This document shows, piece by piece, positions 14,512 to 14,657 of a stretch of 14,657 bases of DNA. Positions within the stretch are counted from its first letter, which is position 1. Each line of letters begins with the position of its first letter. The notes beneath the pieces are model-generated. The model saw only the letters and a program-made list of their open reading frames with translations. It made no database searches and was not told the origin of the DNA. A program made the translations under genes and the position numbers. Origin of the DNA: UBA4823 sp034436035 (lineage in GTDB: Bacteria; Chloroflexota; Anaerolineae; Anaerolineales; UBA4823); assembly GCA_034436035.1 (NCBI GenBank), contig DAOTVW010000290.1, positions 1 through 14,657 of the forward strand, in the 5' to 3' direction.

Positions 14512-14657
14512 AATTGACAGCATTCGGAGGAAAGGAAAGCGGTGGAATTTAACTCGTAACAGGCATCTTCATGCGATGGAAAGAAATGGATGCGAATGAT
14601 CTCCATCACGAGGGAACCTGACAAACCACATTTCGTAAAAATTTTCCGGTAAATGAG

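Larger units (their letters stand above)
14228..14657. other. 430-bp gene-free region to the window end
   Basis: Up to 14511 it is filled by the hairpin array. From 14512 to 14657 I see no gene: plus-strand frames opened by the ATGs near 14571-14592 stop within 17 codons, and minus-strand frames run through the hairpins and have no recognisable protein features. Confidence 0.6.

Noticed and set aside
14385..14624. 79-codon minus-strand frame at the right end
   Set aside because: Much of it is a translation of the hairpin array; no start signal or protein features.

Overview
The window reads as a moderate-G+C bacterial chromosome segment. Protein style suggests Chloroflexota, perhaps Anaerolineae: WecC-type dehydrogenase, BMP-type nucleoside importer, large membrane-anchored penicillin-acylase family protein, stand-alone lipoamide dehydrogenase, GH13 glucosidase, strong AGGAGG ribosome binding sites and clusters of short hairpins. 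This placement is an inference; no rRNA or marker gene is present.

Layout. Positions 1-10648 are all on the minus strand. Reading in the direction of transcription (right to left): a penicillin-acylase family hydrolase (10648-8033); a divergent BMP-like lipoprotein (7744-6674); bmpA, a purine-nucleoside-type substrate-binding lipoprotein (6427-5390) with its own promoter; a strong intrinsic terminator; a second promoter; two permeases and a double ATPase (5175-1414, spaced 9 and 12 bp); a wecC-like UDP-ManNAc dehydrogenase with a TTG start (1368-88); and the first 21 codons of another gene running off the left edge. On the plus strand are lpdA (11037-12434) and a GH13 alpha-glucosidase (12611-14227). 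The 388-bp gap between the acylase gene and lpdA holds two divergent promoters and a perfect inverted repeat lying over the acylase -10 box.

How the genes fit together. bmpA, the two permeases and the ATPase make one complete importer of the BMP/NupNOPQ type. The terminator after bmpA followed by a new promoter suggests that the binding protein is made in excess of the membrane complex. The lipoprotein upstream of bmpA is a diverged relative that may be an accessory or alternative binding protein. WecC and the gene after it belong to surface polysaccharide synthesis and are probably only neighbours. LpdA and the glucosidase are isolated metabolic genes.

The most unusual part is the right end. 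From about 14195 to 14511 there is an array of about nine short hairpins. Their stems differ but they share three loop types. Several carry a GTAG-like tetranucleotide at the 5' foot, on either strand, as in REP elements. One unit lies inside the glucosidase reading frame and supplies its last residues and stop codon. No CRISPR array, tRNA, rRNA, transposase or recognised riboswitch was seen.
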